From: Bradyrhizobium vignae
GTDB lineage: Bacteria; Pseudomonadota; Alphaproteobacteria; Rhizobiales; Xanthobacteraceae
Assembly (NCBI RefSeq): GCF_004114425.1
Contig: NZ_RDQF01000016.1
Coordinates: 97,496-161,495 of the forward strand
Reading direction: 5' to 3'
Length of the DNA: 64,000 nucleotides
Every line of letters starts with the position of its first letter. The stretch's first letter is position 1. The position numbers and the translations under genes were made by a program. Shown here piece after piece: positions 9,311-17,616 of this stretch. Under the pieces are notes generated by a model. That model ran no database searches. It saw only the letters and a list, made by a program, of their open reading frames with translations, and had not been told where the DNA came from.

Positions 9311-9354
9311 CTGGGTACGACGGCGATAAGGAGTTTGGTAATAATGTTACGCAT
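9289..9354 (-). CDS. ilvB leader peptide (attenuation)
   Basis: A 21-codon frame starting at the ATG at 9354 and reading MRNIITKLLIAVV before a Pro/Gly-rich end and TAG. Seven of codons 4-13 are Ile, Leu or Val, the products of the pathway, including two tandem Ile, two tandem Leu and two tandem Val codons. It is followed by a 10-bp stem and a terminator before ilvB, the classic arrangement of translational attenuation. Ribosome binding site is weak (GAGCG about 7 bases upstream). Confidence 0.8.
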   Translation of the reverse strand: MRNIITKLLIAVVPRHTAGGG

Positions 9355-9386
9355 GGCAGGCGCTCGGCTTCCCAAAGGTTGCGCGA

Positions 9387-9414
9387 AACATAGCGGCCAA
9401 ACCCTGGATGTCAA
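9387..9414 (-). promoter_or_regulatory. Sigma-70-type promoter for the ilvB leader
   Basis: Minus strand: TTGACA (9414-9409), 16-base spacer, TATGTT (9392-9387). Transcription would start near 9380, about 25 bases before the leader peptide ATG. Confidence 0.7.
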
Positions 9415-9508
9415 GGCAATGCGGCCGTTCCTGCGCGATTTCTGGAGTGTAGCGGTGTTCCCGGAGTTCGGCGAGAGGTAAATTCGGGAACCCGGGCACA
9501 AACGCGTG

Positions 9509-10450
9509 TCAGCCAGGGTCCTCAGTCGCGCTCACCATCGTCGCCAGCCACCCCCTCGCCTCATTCGGCCTCACCCACTCGAATTCCGGCAATTGGTGCC
9601 GGAACCAGGTGAACTGGCGCTTGGCATAATGGCGGGTATCGGCCCGGCCGATCCCAGCGGCCTCCTCCAGGCTCAGCCCGCCGCGCAGATGCCGGATCAA
9701 GGCCGGCACCCCATGGGCCTTCATCGCCGGCAGCAGCGGATCGAGGTGTCGGGCGGCGAGCCGCTCGACTTCCCTGAGCGCACCGGCACCCAGCATAGCA
9801 TCGAAGCGGGCATCGATGCGGGCATACAGCTCGTCGCGTTCGGGGGCGAGAAACACCGCGCGAAAACTGTCTTTCGGCAGCAGCGGTGGCTGCCCCTCCT
9901 GCTGCCAGTCGAGCAGCGAACGCCCGGTTGCCTCGATCACCTCAAGCGCGCGCGCAATCCGGGTGCGGTCGCGCAGGTTCAACCGCTCGGCCGCGGGCGG
10001 ATCGCGGCGCGCGAGTTCCGCGTGCAGCGCCTCGACGCCGTTCCGTTCCAACCGCGCGCGTACATCGTCGCGCACCTCGGCAGGGATCGGCGGCACCACG
10101 GAGAGACCGGCCGTCAACGCCTTGAAATAGAGCCCGGTCCCGCCGATGAAGATCGGCAGACGCCCCTGAGCCCTTGCTCCATCGAGCGCCTTCGCCGCGT
10201 CGCTTACCCAGGCACCAGCCGAGAAGTTCACGGCGGCATCGACATGGCCATAAAGGCGATGCGGCACGAGCGCCTCATCCGCCGCTGTCGGCCGCGCCGT
10301 GATGATGCGCAGGTCGCGGTAGACCTGCATGGAATCGGCATTGATGACGACGCCATCGGTGGCGAGCGCAAGCTCGAGCGCCAGCGCCGACTTGCCGCTG
10401 GCGGTCGGGCCTGCGATAAGCACGGCCTTGCCTGAATGCCCCTCGCTCAC
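9509..10450 (-). CDS. miaA: tRNA dimethylallyltransferase
   Basis: 313 residues; transfers a dimethylallyl group to A37 of tRNAs that read UNN codons. P-loop GPTASGKS at residues 14-21, then INADSMQVYRDL and the IFIGGTGLYFKAL region, all typical of MiaA. It begins with GTG at 10450, since no ATG fits so close to the P-loop. Its start is only 11 bases from that of serB on the opposite strand. Confidence 0.95.
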   Translation of the reverse strand: MSEGHSGKAVLIAGPTASGKSALALELALATDGVVINADSMQVYRDLRIITARPTAADEALVPHRLYGHVDAAVNFSAGAWVSDAAKALDGARAQGRLPIFIGGTGLYFKALTAGLSVVPPIPAEVRDDVRARLERNGVEALHAELARRDPPAAERLNLRDRTRIARALEVIEATGRSLLDWQQEGQPPLLPKDSFRAVFLAPERDELYARIDARFDAMLGAGALREVERLAARHLDPLLPAMKAHGVPALIRHLRGGLSLEEAAGIGRADTRHYAKRQFTWFRHQLPEFEWVRPNEARGWLATMVSATEDPG

Positions 10451-10461
10451 GAAAACCTCAA

Positions 10462-11367
10462 ATGTCCCTCGTTGCCACGCTGATCTGCAACCCTGACAAT
10501 CCCGCGCTCGACTCGACCATCGTCGACGGCGCCCGCGCCGTGCTGCCTCAGGCAGCTCCCGCGCACTGGCTGTTCGACGGGGTTGCGGTCGACATTCCCT
10601 TCGGCGTCGACAGTAACCTCGAAGGCGACCGCCACGCCATCGAGCAGCGGTTGCGCGAGCTCCGCGGCGACCTGCCCATCGACATCGTCGTGCAGCCAGT
10701 CGGCTTCCGGCGCAAGAAGCTTTTTCTCGCCGACATGGATTCCACCATGATCGGCCAGGAGTGTATCGACGAGCTCGCCGATTTCGTCGGGGTGAAGGCG
10801 CATGTCGCAGGCATCACCGAGCGTGCGATGCGCGGCGAGATCGAGTTCGAGCCAGCGCTGCGCGAGCGCGTCGCGCTGCTCAAGGACCTGCCGGCCAGCG
10901 CGGTCGACGAGGTGCTGGCCAAGCGCATCACGCTGACGCCGGGTGGTAGGACACTGGTCGCGACCATGCGCGCCCATGGCGCCTACACCTGCCTCGTCTC
11001 GGGCGGTTTCACGCTATTCACGACCGCGATCGCCGCCAAGCTCGGCTTTCAGGAGAACCGCGCCAACGAGCTCGTCGTGCGCGACGGCAAGTTCACCGGC
11101 GAGGTGAAGGAGCCGATCCTCGGCCGCGCCGCAAAGCTTGCGACGCTGGTGGACCTGATGGAGTCGTTCGATCTCGACGACATCGACTCGGTCGTGGTCG
11201 GCGACGGTGCCAATGATCTCGGGATGATCCAGGCGGCGGGGCTCGGCGTCGCCTATCACGCCAAGCCTGCGGTGGCCGCTGCCGCGGGCGCGCGGATCGA
11301 TCATGGCGATCTCACCGCGCTGCTCTATGCGCAGGGGTATCGGCGCGACGAGTTCGTGGAGGGGTAG
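10462..11367 (+). CDS. serB: Phosphoserine phosphatase
   Basis: 301 residues, HAD superfamily; hydrolyses phosphoserine to serine in the last step of serine synthesis. Motif I is FLADMDSTM with Asp91 and Asp93, motif II lies in CLVSGGFT, and motif III/IV is VVVGDGANDLGM. The N-terminal ~85 residues form the ACT-like domain seen in alphaproteobacterial SerB. The start at 10462 lies 11 bases from the divergent miaA start, leaving almost no intergenic promoter space. Confidence 0.95.
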   Translation: MSLVATLICNPDNPALDSTIVDGARAVLPQAAPAHWLFDGVAVDIPFGVDSNLEGDRHAIEQRLRELRGDLPIDIVVQPVGFRRKKLFLADMDSTMIGQECIDELADFVGVKAHVAGITERAMRGEIEFEPALRERVALLKDLPASAVDEVLAKRITLTPGGRTLVATMRAHGAYTCLVSGGFTLFTTAIAAKLGFQENRANELVVRDGKFTGEVKEPILGRAAKLATLVDLMESFDLDDIDSVVVGDGANDLGMIQAAGLGVAYHAKPAVAAAAGARIDHGDLTALLYAQGYRRDEFVEG

Positions 11368-11405
11368 CCTCGCCGTCGTCAGCCCTTGTTGCTGGCTCAG
11401 CAGCC

Positions 11406-11499
11406 GTAGGATGGGCAAAGGCGCGCTTGCGCCGTGCCCACCACTCTTGCCGCGATGTTGGAAAGGTGGTGGGCACGCTTTGCTTTGCCCACCCTGTAC
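11406..11499. repeat. Long inverted repeat between convergent serB and degP
   Basis: Arms resemble GTAGGATGGGCAAAG..GTGCCCACCA and TGGTGGGCAC..CTTTGCCCACCC, a hairpin of about 90 bases that fills the space between two convergent genes. It may serve as a two-way terminator. It resembles repeats dispersed in Bradyrhizobium genomes. Confidence 0.7.
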
Positions 11500-11514
11500 G
11501 AGACCGTACTGCGA

Positions 11515-13032
11515 CTACTGCACGCTCAGCGCGACAAACCGCAGCTCGCCGTCGGCGTTGGAGACCAGCAGCAGCACCGATTTCTTGCCGTCCTTCTTGA
11601 GCTGATCGACCCGCTTCTGAATGTCGGCCCCGCTCGACACTGCCTCCTGCGCCACCTCGACGATGACATCGCCGGCGGACAGGCGCTTCTCGGCCGCGTC
11701 CGAATTGGCGTCGACGCTGGTGACCACCACGCCTTTGACGCTGTCCTTGATCTTGTAGCGCGTGCGCAGATCCTTGTTCAGCGTTGCGAGATCAAGGCCG
11801 AGCGCCTTCTGCGTCACGGGCTTCTCCGGCGCCGGCTCGTCGGTCTTCACCGCAGCCTGCACCTTTTCGGGATCCTGGAGGCGGCCCAGCGTGACCTTCT
11901 TGGTCTCTTCCTGACCTTTGCGGATGATGACGACATCGACCTCCTTGCCGACCGCGGTGTCCGCGACGACGCGGGACAGGTCCTTCGGGTCCTTGACGTC
12001 CTTGCCGTCGAACTTGACGACCACATCGCCGGGCTCGATGCCGGCGGGCTTGGCCGGGCCCTTATCGTCGACGCCGGCGACCAGCGCACCGCGCGCCGGC
12101 TTGATGTTGAGACTCTCGGCGATCTCGTCGGTGACGCTCTGGATGCGCACGCCAAGCCAGCCACGGCGCAGCTCGCCGAACTGGCGGAGCTGGTCGACGA
12201 CGCCCACCACCGTCTTCGACGGCACGGCGAAGCCGATGCCGATGGAACCGCCGGAGGGGGAAATGATCAGCGTGTTGACGCCAATGACGTCGCCGTCGAG
12301 GTTGAACAGCGGGCCGCCGGAATTGCCGCGGTTGATGGAGGCGTCGGTCTGGATGTAGCTGTCATATGGCCCTGAGGAGATGTCGCGGTTCTTGGCCGAG
12401 ACGATGCCGGCGGTCACCGTGCCCCCGAGGCTGAAGGGATTGCCGATCGCGATCACCCAGTCGCCGAGGCGCAGCTTGTCGGAGTCGCCGAACTTCACCG
12501 CGACCAGCGGCTTCGGCGGCTTGATCTTGAGCACGGCGAGATCGGTCTTCTTGTCGACCCCGACCAGCTCGGCCTTGATCTTGGTGCCGTCGTTGAGGAT
12601 GACGTGGATCTCATCGGCGTCCGCAATGACGTGGTTGTTGGTGACGACGACGCCCGATGCGTCGATGATGAAGCCGCTTCCGAGCGAGTTGGTTTTGCGC
12701 GGCGGGTTGTTGTCACCGCCCTTGCTGCCACCACCGGGGCCCCGACGGTTCTTGAAGAAGTCGTCGAAGAACTCCTCGAACGGCGAGCCGGGCGGCAATT
12801 GCGGCATGGTGTTGCTGCCGCCGCCCTTGGCGTCGACCGTCTGCGAGGTCGAGATGTTGACGACCGCGTCGATCACCTTCTCGGCGACGTCGGCGATGCC
12901 ATCCGGTCCGCGCGCATAGGCTGGCGTGCCGAACGCGCTGAAAGCACCGACGGCGAGCGCGGCCAGCCCAATTCGCACACCAAGTCGCACGCGACGGCGC
13001 GAGTGGGACGGGGCAGTGGTGGCAGCGGTCAT
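11515..13032 (-). CDS. degP: Do-family periplasmic serine protease/chaperone (DegP/HtrA)
   Basis: 505 residues from the ATG at 13032, which has GGAG 6 bases upstream; an earlier in-frame start 20 codons upstream lacks this. A twin-Arg-rich start and a hydrophobic stretch (~20-40) form the export signal. The trypsin-like domain shows His134 (TNNHVIAD), Asp164 (KTDLAVLK) and Ser238 (RGNSGGPLF). Two PDZ domains follow (~290-375 and ~405-495). A Gly/Asn-rich loop at ~95-115 matches the LA loop. It degrades or refolds damaged envelope proteins. It lies downstream of hflKC and DUF2065, as in other Rhizobiales. Confidence 0.95.
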   Translation of the reverse strand: MTAATTAPSHSRRRVRLGVRIGLAALAVGAFSAFGTPAYARGPDGIADVAEKVIDAVVNISTSQTVDAKGGGSNTMPQLPPGSPFEEFFDDFFKNRRGPGGGSKGGDNNPPRKTNSLGSGFIIDASGVVVTNNHVIADADEIHVILNDGTKIKAELVGVDKKTDLAVLKIKPPKPLVAVKFGDSDKLRLGDWVIAIGNPFSLGGTVTAGIVSAKNRDISSGPYDSYIQTDASINRGNSGGPLFNLDGDVIGVNTLIISPSGGSIGIGFAVPSKTVVGVVDQLRQFGELRRGWLGVRIQSVTDEIAESLNIKPARGALVAGVDDKGPAKPAGIEPGDVVVKFDGKDVKDPKDLSRVVADTAVGKEVDVVIIRKGQEETKKVTLGRLQDPEKVQAAVKTDEPAPEKPVTQKALGLDLATLNKDLRTRYKIKDSVKGVVVTSVDANSDAAEKRLSAGDVIVEVAQEAVSSGADIQKRVDQLKKDGKKSVLLLVSNADGELRFVALSVQ

Positions 13033-13174
13033 TGTGATCTCCAGACAAAGGGATTCGGCGCCAGACTGCGCTCGAACGGGGGCACGGCGCAAGCGCGGAG
13101 CTTAACGGGCTTCAAGAGCCCGATAATAGGGCGAAAACCAGTCCGGCGCCTTCACTTTGGCGTTGGCTTGATAG

Positions 13175-13381
13175 CTAAATTGGGCGCCGCATAACCCAGA
13201 TCAGGACCAGGCCGGCCACGGCCGAGCCGATCCCGACCGCCCGCAGGATGTTGTCCGGCGTGGCGATGGCGCTCTTCATGGCTTTGCGCATCCAGTTGGG
13301 ACTGGCCGCGAACATCAAGCCTTCCAGCACGAACAGGATGCCTAGGCCGATGAGGAAGTCGGCGAACGCAATGGACCTCAT
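13175..13381 (-). CDS. DUF2065 small membrane protein
   Basis: 68 residues with two hydrophobic helices (LIGLGILFVLEGLMFA and VGIGSAVAGLVLIWV) separated by a basic loop, matching DUF2065 (YjeT-like) proteins, which commonly follow hflC in proteobacteria. GGGAGG lies about 10 bases before the ATG. Function unknown; the link to HflKC suggests a role in membrane protein quality control. Confidence 0.85.
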   Translation of the reverse strand: MRSIAFADFLIGLGILFVLEGLMFAASPNWMRKAMKSAIATPDNILRAVGIGSAVAGLVLIWVMRRPI

Positions 13382-13452
13382 CGGAATGGAACCTCCCGTT
13401 ATGCTGTTCTTGTCCGGGCAAAGCGCGGCGAGATCCGCCGCCCTTGTCTAGC

Positions 13453-14349
13453 TTACGGCTTAGCCGGCGTCTCGGTTGCCGTCTTGCCGGACGGGTGACC
13501 GAAGTACCGGAAGAAATCCGATTCCGGCCGCAGCAGGAAGCGGGTGTCGCTCGCACGCAGCCCGTTCTCGTAGGCCGTCATCGACCGGTAAAAGGCGAAG
13601 AAGTCGGCGTCCTTGCCGTAGGCTTCCGCAAACAGGCGGTTGCGCTCGGCATCGCCCGCGCCGCGGGTCTGCTCGGCCTGCGAATTGGCTTCCGCGATGA
13701 TGACTGTCGCCTCACGGTCGGCCTTGGACTTGATCTCCTGAGCCTTCTGTCCACCCTGTGCACGGAACTCGGCCGCCTCGCGCTCGCGCTCGGTCTTCAT
13801 GCGCTGGTAGACCGCCTGGCTGTTCTGCTCCGGCAGGTCGGCGCGGCGGATCCGGACGTCGACCACCTGAATGCCATAGCCGTCGGCCTCGTGGTCGAGC
13901 TGGTCGCGGATGCGCAGCATCAGCTTCTCGCGGTCGTCGCGAACCACGTTGATGAAGGTGACCTCGCCGAGCACGCGGCGCAGCGCCGCGTTGAGGAGCG
14001 TGGTGAGCTGGATGTTGGCGGCCTGGATCGAGCCGACGCTCTGATAGAAGCGCAGCGCGTCCTTGATGCGATAGCGCGCGAAGGCGTCGACCACGAGCCG
14101 CTTCTGGTCGGACGCGATCGCTTCCTGCGACGGGTTCTCGAGGTCGAGGATCCGCTTGTCGATGTTGATCACCGAATTCCACGGTGCCTTGAAATGCAGG
14201 CCGGGAGCGGTGACGACGTCGACGGGCCTGCCGAACTGGAGCACGATGGTCTGCTCGGTCTGCTGCACCGTGAACAGTGACATGTAGGCCACGATCAGGA
14301 CCAGGAGCAGCCCGAGCAGCGTGGCGAAACCTGTAACCGGAGACCTCAT
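13453..14349 (-). CDS. hflC: HflC, FtsH protease modulator
   Basis: 298 residues. A single N-terminal membrane helix (LLGLLLVLIVAYMSLF) precedes a prohibitin/SPFH domain starting at TVQQTEQTIVLQFGRP, with the Ala/Glu/Arg-rich coiled-coil C-terminal part. HflC forms the large periplasm-facing cage with HflK around FtsH. The start codon overlaps the hflK stop by 4 bases, so synthesis of the two is coupled. Confidence 0.95.
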   Translation of the reverse strand: MRSPVTGFATLLGLLLVLIVAYMSLFTVQQTEQTIVLQFGRPVDVVTAPGLHFKAPWNSVINIDKRILDLENPSQEAIASDQKRLVVDAFARYRIKDALRFYQSVGSIQAANIQLTTLLNAALRRVLGEVTFINVVRDDREKLMLRIRDQLDHEADGYGIQVVDVRIRRADLPEQNSQAVYQRMKTEREREAAEFRAQGGQKAQEIKSKADREATVIIAEANSQAEQTRGAGDAERNRLFAEAYGKDADFFAFYRSMTAYENGLRASDTRFLLRPESDFFRYFGHPSGKTATETPAKP

Positions 14350-15482
14350 CGGCTGCCTCCGCTCGACTGCGGACCGGTCATAGGTGTCCGCTTGGGCGCC
14401 AGTTCGGGAAGCGGCAGATAGGGCACGACGCCTTGGCCTGAGGGGCCGCCGTCATAGACGAGCTTGTCGGCGCCGCCGAGCACGCGCTCCATCGTCTCCA
14501 GATAAATCCGTTCTCGGGTCACGTCGGGCGCCTTCTTGTATTCGTCGTAAATCTTCAGGAAGCGCGCGCTCTGGCCCTTGGCCTCGGCAACCGCCTGCTC
14601 CTTGTAGCCTTCGGCATCCTGCAGGATCTTGGCCGCGCGTCCGCGCGCCTGCGGCACCACTTGGTTGGCGTAGGTCTGCGCTTCGTTCTGCAACTGCTCC
14701 TGATTGGCGCGCGCCGCCTGCACGTCGCGGAAGGCATCGATCACTTGGGCGGGCGGATCGACCTTCTGCATCTGCACCTGGGTGATCTGAATGCCCGCTC
14801 CGTAGCTGTCCAGAGTTCTCTGGATCAGTTCCTGCACCCCCTGCTCGGTGACGTTGCGTGCTCCGGTCAGGATCGGCTGGATCTGCGAGCGGCCGATCAC
14901 CTCGCGCATCGCGCTCTCGGCGACCGCTTTCACGGTGCCTTCGGGATTCTGGATGTTGAAGAGGAAGTCGCCGACGCCGTCCGGCTTGATGCGCCAGAGC
15001 ACCGTGAAGTCGACGTCGACGATGTTTTCGTCGCCTGTCAGCATCAGGCTCTCTTCCGGGACGTCACGTATGGAGCGGCCGCGACGCGCCGGATCTTCGA
15101 TCAGCGTCATACCGATGGAGATGGTGTTGACGCGCAGCGCCTTGGGCAGCAGCACTGTCTCGATCGGATAAGGCAGATGATAGTTCAGGCCGGGCTGCAC
15201 GGTGCGGACATGCTTGCCGAAGCGCAGCACGACGCCGAGTTCTTCGGACTGCACGCGGAAGAAGCCCGACAGCAGCCAGAATGCGACGATCAGCAGGATG
15301 ATCAGCGTGATACCGATGCCGGAGAAATAACCACCCGGCATGATCTGCTGGAGGCGGTCCTGGCCGCGCCGCAGAAGATCCTCCAGATCCGGCGGTCTCG
15401 GCCCGACCGGTTGCGGACCTGAGCCCCATGGTCCCTTTGGACCCGAGCCCCATGGGCCACCGCCCTGATTCTTCCACGGCAT
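14346..15482 (-). CDS. hflK: HflK, FtsH protease modulator
   Basis: 378 residues. A Gly/Pro/Trp-rich cytoplasmic N-terminus (MPWKNQGGGPWGSG...) precedes a membrane helix near residues 55-75 and an SPFH domain (EELGVVLRFGKHVRTVQPGL...). The C-terminal helical region is rich in Ala/Gln/Glu. It pairs with HflC encoded immediately downstream with a 4-base overlap. Confidence 0.95.
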   Translation of the reverse strand: MPWKNQGGGPWGSGPKGPWGSGPQPVGPRPPDLEDLLRRGQDRLQQIMPGGYFSGIGITLIILLIVAFWLLSGFFRVQSEELGVVLRFGKHVRTVQPGLNYHLPYPIETVLLPKALRVNTISIGMTLIEDPARRGRSIRDVPEESLMLTGDENIVDVDFTVLWRIKPDGVGDFLFNIQNPEGTVKAVAESAMREVIGRSQIQPILTGARNVTEQGVQELIQRTLDSYGAGIQITQVQMQKVDPPAQVIDAFRDVQAARANQEQLQNEAQTYANQVVPQARGRAAKILQDAEGYKEQAVAEAKGQSARFLKIYDEYKKAPDVTRERIYLETMERVLGGADKLVYDGGPSGQGVVPYLPLPELAPKRTPMTGPQSSGGSR

Positions 15483-15609
15483 TCGACGCTCTCCTCGGCA
15501 GGGTGGAATTGCCCCCGCCCGCTTTGTCCGGTCCGGCTTTATAGGGGACAGGCAGGTCCCTTACAACGCGGCCTGGGCCGTCCTCCGAGCTATGCTTGGG
15601 CACGAAAAA

Positions 15610-15627
15610 GTCAATGTAAACATTGAC
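15610..15627. promoter_or_regulatory. Perfect palindrome between folA and hflK
   Basis: GTCAATGT and ACATTGAC, separated by AA. It has the symmetry and length of a dimeric repressor operator and lies 127 bases upstream of the hflK start and 9 bases beyond the folA stop. There is no T-tract, so a terminator is less likely. Confidence 0.45.
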
Positions 15628-15635
15628 GAATGCGG

Positions 15636-16145
15636 TTAATGGCGGGGGCGCCGACGATATGTCACATAGGAGAAGTCAGCGCTGTCGTCGGGGCCGGCAG
15701 GATGGCGGATGCGCTCAATCTCGTCCCAATCAGCCTTGTCGATGTCGAAATGCGTGTCGCCTTCCGGCCGCGCATGCACTTCGGTGATTTCGAGGCGATC
15801 GGCGCGATCGAGCCATTGCCGGTAGATCTCGGCGCCGCCGATCACCGCGATCTCAGTGACCGAACGCCGCAGGGCATCGCCGAGCGCAACCGCAGCCGCA
15901 GCCGCTCCCGACGTCGTAACAATGGCGCCACTGGCGCGATAGGCCGCATCGCGCGTGATCACGATGTTGGTGCGGTCCGGCAGCGGCCGGCGCAGGGATT
16001 CGAAAGTCTTGCGGCCCATGATCACCGGCTTGCCGATCGTGAGCGCCTTGAAGCGGGCCATGTCGGATTTCAATCGCCACGGAATGGCGTTGCCCGCGCC
16101 GATGACGCCGTTCTCCGCGATGGCGACGACAAAGACGATCTCCAT
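15636..16145 (-). CDS. folA: Dihydrofolate reductase
   Basis: 169 residues starting MEIVFVVAIAENGVIG; reduces dihydrofolate with NADPH, replenishing the cofactor that thymidylate synthase consumes. The conserved N-terminal strand, the substrate motif AIPWRLKSDMARFKALT, the GRKTFESL cofactor loop and EIAVIGGAEIYRQ are present. Its ATG shares one base with the stop codon of the acetyltransferase gene upstream, and thyA precedes that, so the three form an operon joining the two linked steps of dTMP synthesis. Confidence 0.95.
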   Translation of the reverse strand: MEIVFVVAIAENGVIGAGNAIPWRLKSDMARFKALTIGKPVIMGRKTFESLRRPLPDRTNIVITRDAAYRASGAIVTTSGAAAAAVALGDALRRSVTEIAVIGGAEIYRQWLDRADRLEITEVHARPEGDTHFDIDKADWDEIERIRHPAGPDDSADFSYVTYRRRPRH

Positions 16146-16630
16146 CAGGGCGCGCTCCCGGCAAGCCGCGTCAGCGCAGGCCCGGTGACGCGGCACAGCG
16201 TCCAGTCGTCCATCATGACCGCACCGAGCGATTTGTAGAACGCGATCGACGGTGCGTTCCAGTCCAGCACCGCCCATTGCAGGCGCGACCAGCCGTTCTC
16301 GACGCACTCCCTCGCGAGATAGACCAGCAGCGCCTTGCCGAGCCCCCTGCCCCGATGCGACGGCCGCACGTAAAGATCTTCGAGATAGATGCCGTGGCGG
16401 CCGCTGAAGGTGGAGAAATTTGCAAACCACACCGCGAAGCCGACCGGCTCGCCGTTCCACTCGGCGATCGCGCAATAGAGCTGCGGCCTCTCGCCGAACA
16501 GCGCCTCCGCGATGTCAGCCTCGGTCGCCTCGACCTCGTGCGAAAGCTTTTCGTACTCGGCGAGCTCGCGGATGAAAGCAAGAACGAGCCCGGCTTCGCC
16601 GGCGCGCGCGCGGCGGATGTTGACCGACAT
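16145..16630 (-). CDS. GNAT acetyltransferase, diamine/thialysine acetyltransferase-like
   Basis: 161 residues. The acetyl-CoA loop is VRPSHRGRGLGKALL, with the preceding strand YLEDLYV; the C-terminal part (WAVLDWNAPSIAFYKSLGA, then DDWTLCRV) closely resembles spermidine/spermine and thialysine N-acetyltransferases. It sits between thyA (5 bases upstream) and folA (one-base overlap), a co-transcribed position whose functional reason is not obvious. Confidence 0.88.
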   Translation of the reverse strand: MSVNIRRARAGEAGLVLAFIRELAEYEKLSHEVEATEADIAEALFGERPQLYCAIAEWNGEPVGFAVWFANFSTFSGRHGIYLEDLYVRPSHRGRGLGKALLVYLARECVENGWSRLQWAVLDWNAPSIAFYKSLGAVMMDDWTLCRVTGPALTRLAGSAP

Positions 16631-16635
16631 CTGCG

Positions 16636-17430
16636 CTAGACCGCGACGTCCGCCTTGATATGCGGATGCGGGTCGTAGCCGACGAGCTCGAAATCCTCGT
16701 AGCGGAACGAGAAGATGTCCTTCACATCGGGGTTGATCCGCATCACCGGCAGCGCGCGCGGCGCACGGGTGAGCTGAAGCCGCGCCTGCTCCAGATGGTT
16801 GGAGTAGAGGTGGGTGTCGCCGAGCGAGTGCACGAAGTCGCCCGGCTTCAGGCCGGTGACCTGCGCGACCATCATGGTGAGCAGCGCGTAGGAGGCGATA
16901 TTGAAGGGCACGCCGAGGAAGACGTCGGCCGAGCGCTGATAGAGCTGGCACGACAGCTTGCCGTTCGCGACATAGAACTGGAACAGCAGGTGGCAAGGCG
17001 GCAGCGCCATCTTCTCGACGTCGGCCGGATTCCAGGCGGTGACGATCAGCCGGCGGGAATCTGGAGTGCGCTTGATCATATCGATGACATTGGCGATCTG
17101 GTCGATGCTGCGCCCGTCGGCCGTGGGCCAGGAGCGCCATTGATGACCGTACACCGGGCCGAGATCACCATTGGCATCCGCCCATTCGTCCCAGATGGTG
17201 ACGCCGTTGTCGCGCAGATACTTGATGTTGGTGTCGCCCTTCAGGAACCAGAGCAGCTCGTGCACGATCGCCTTCAGCGGCAGCCGCTTGGTGGTCAGCA
17301 TCGGGAAGCCGGCGGACAGATTGAAGCGCATCTGGTGGCCGAACACCGAGAGCGTGCCGGTGCCCGTTCGGTCGGTCTTCTCGGCGCCGTCTGAAAGAAT
17401 CCGCTCGAGCAGGTCCTGATACTGGTGCAT
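16636..17430 (-). CDS. thyA: Thymidylate synthase
   Basis: 264 residues, the same length as the E. coli enzyme. It methylates dUMP with methylenetetrahydrofolate. The catalytic cysteine is Cys146 in ALPPCHLLFQFYV, and the phosphate-binding arginines are in RTGTGTLSVFG and TPDSRRLIV. First gene of the thyA-acetyltransferase-folA operon. Confidence 0.97.
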   Translation of the reverse strand: MHQYQDLLERILSDGAEKTDRTGTGTLSVFGHQMRFNLSAGFPMLTTKRLPLKAIVHELLWFLKGDTNIKYLRDNGVTIWDEWADANGDLGPVYGHQWRSWPTADGRSIDQIANVIDMIKRTPDSRRLIVTAWNPADVEKMALPPCHLLFQFYVANGKLSCQLYQRSADVFLGVPFNIASYALLTMMVAQVTGLKPGDFVHSLGDTHLYSNHLEQARLQLTRAPRALPVMRINPDVKDIFSFRYEDFELVGYDPHPHIKADVAV

Positions 17431-17616
17431 GTGCCAAAAACCTCAAGAAGACGGCAGCCTTTGGGGAGGCGGCGAACTTAACGGCCACCCCGGTGCTGCG
17501 ACAGCGGCGATTCGCTACTCCCATCGATTATACCCGGAAAAATGAGTGTTCCCGGCACAAACGACAAGGACGGAACTGACGTCCCGCCCTTCTGCCTATC
17601 AGCTTGATTGCGTTGC

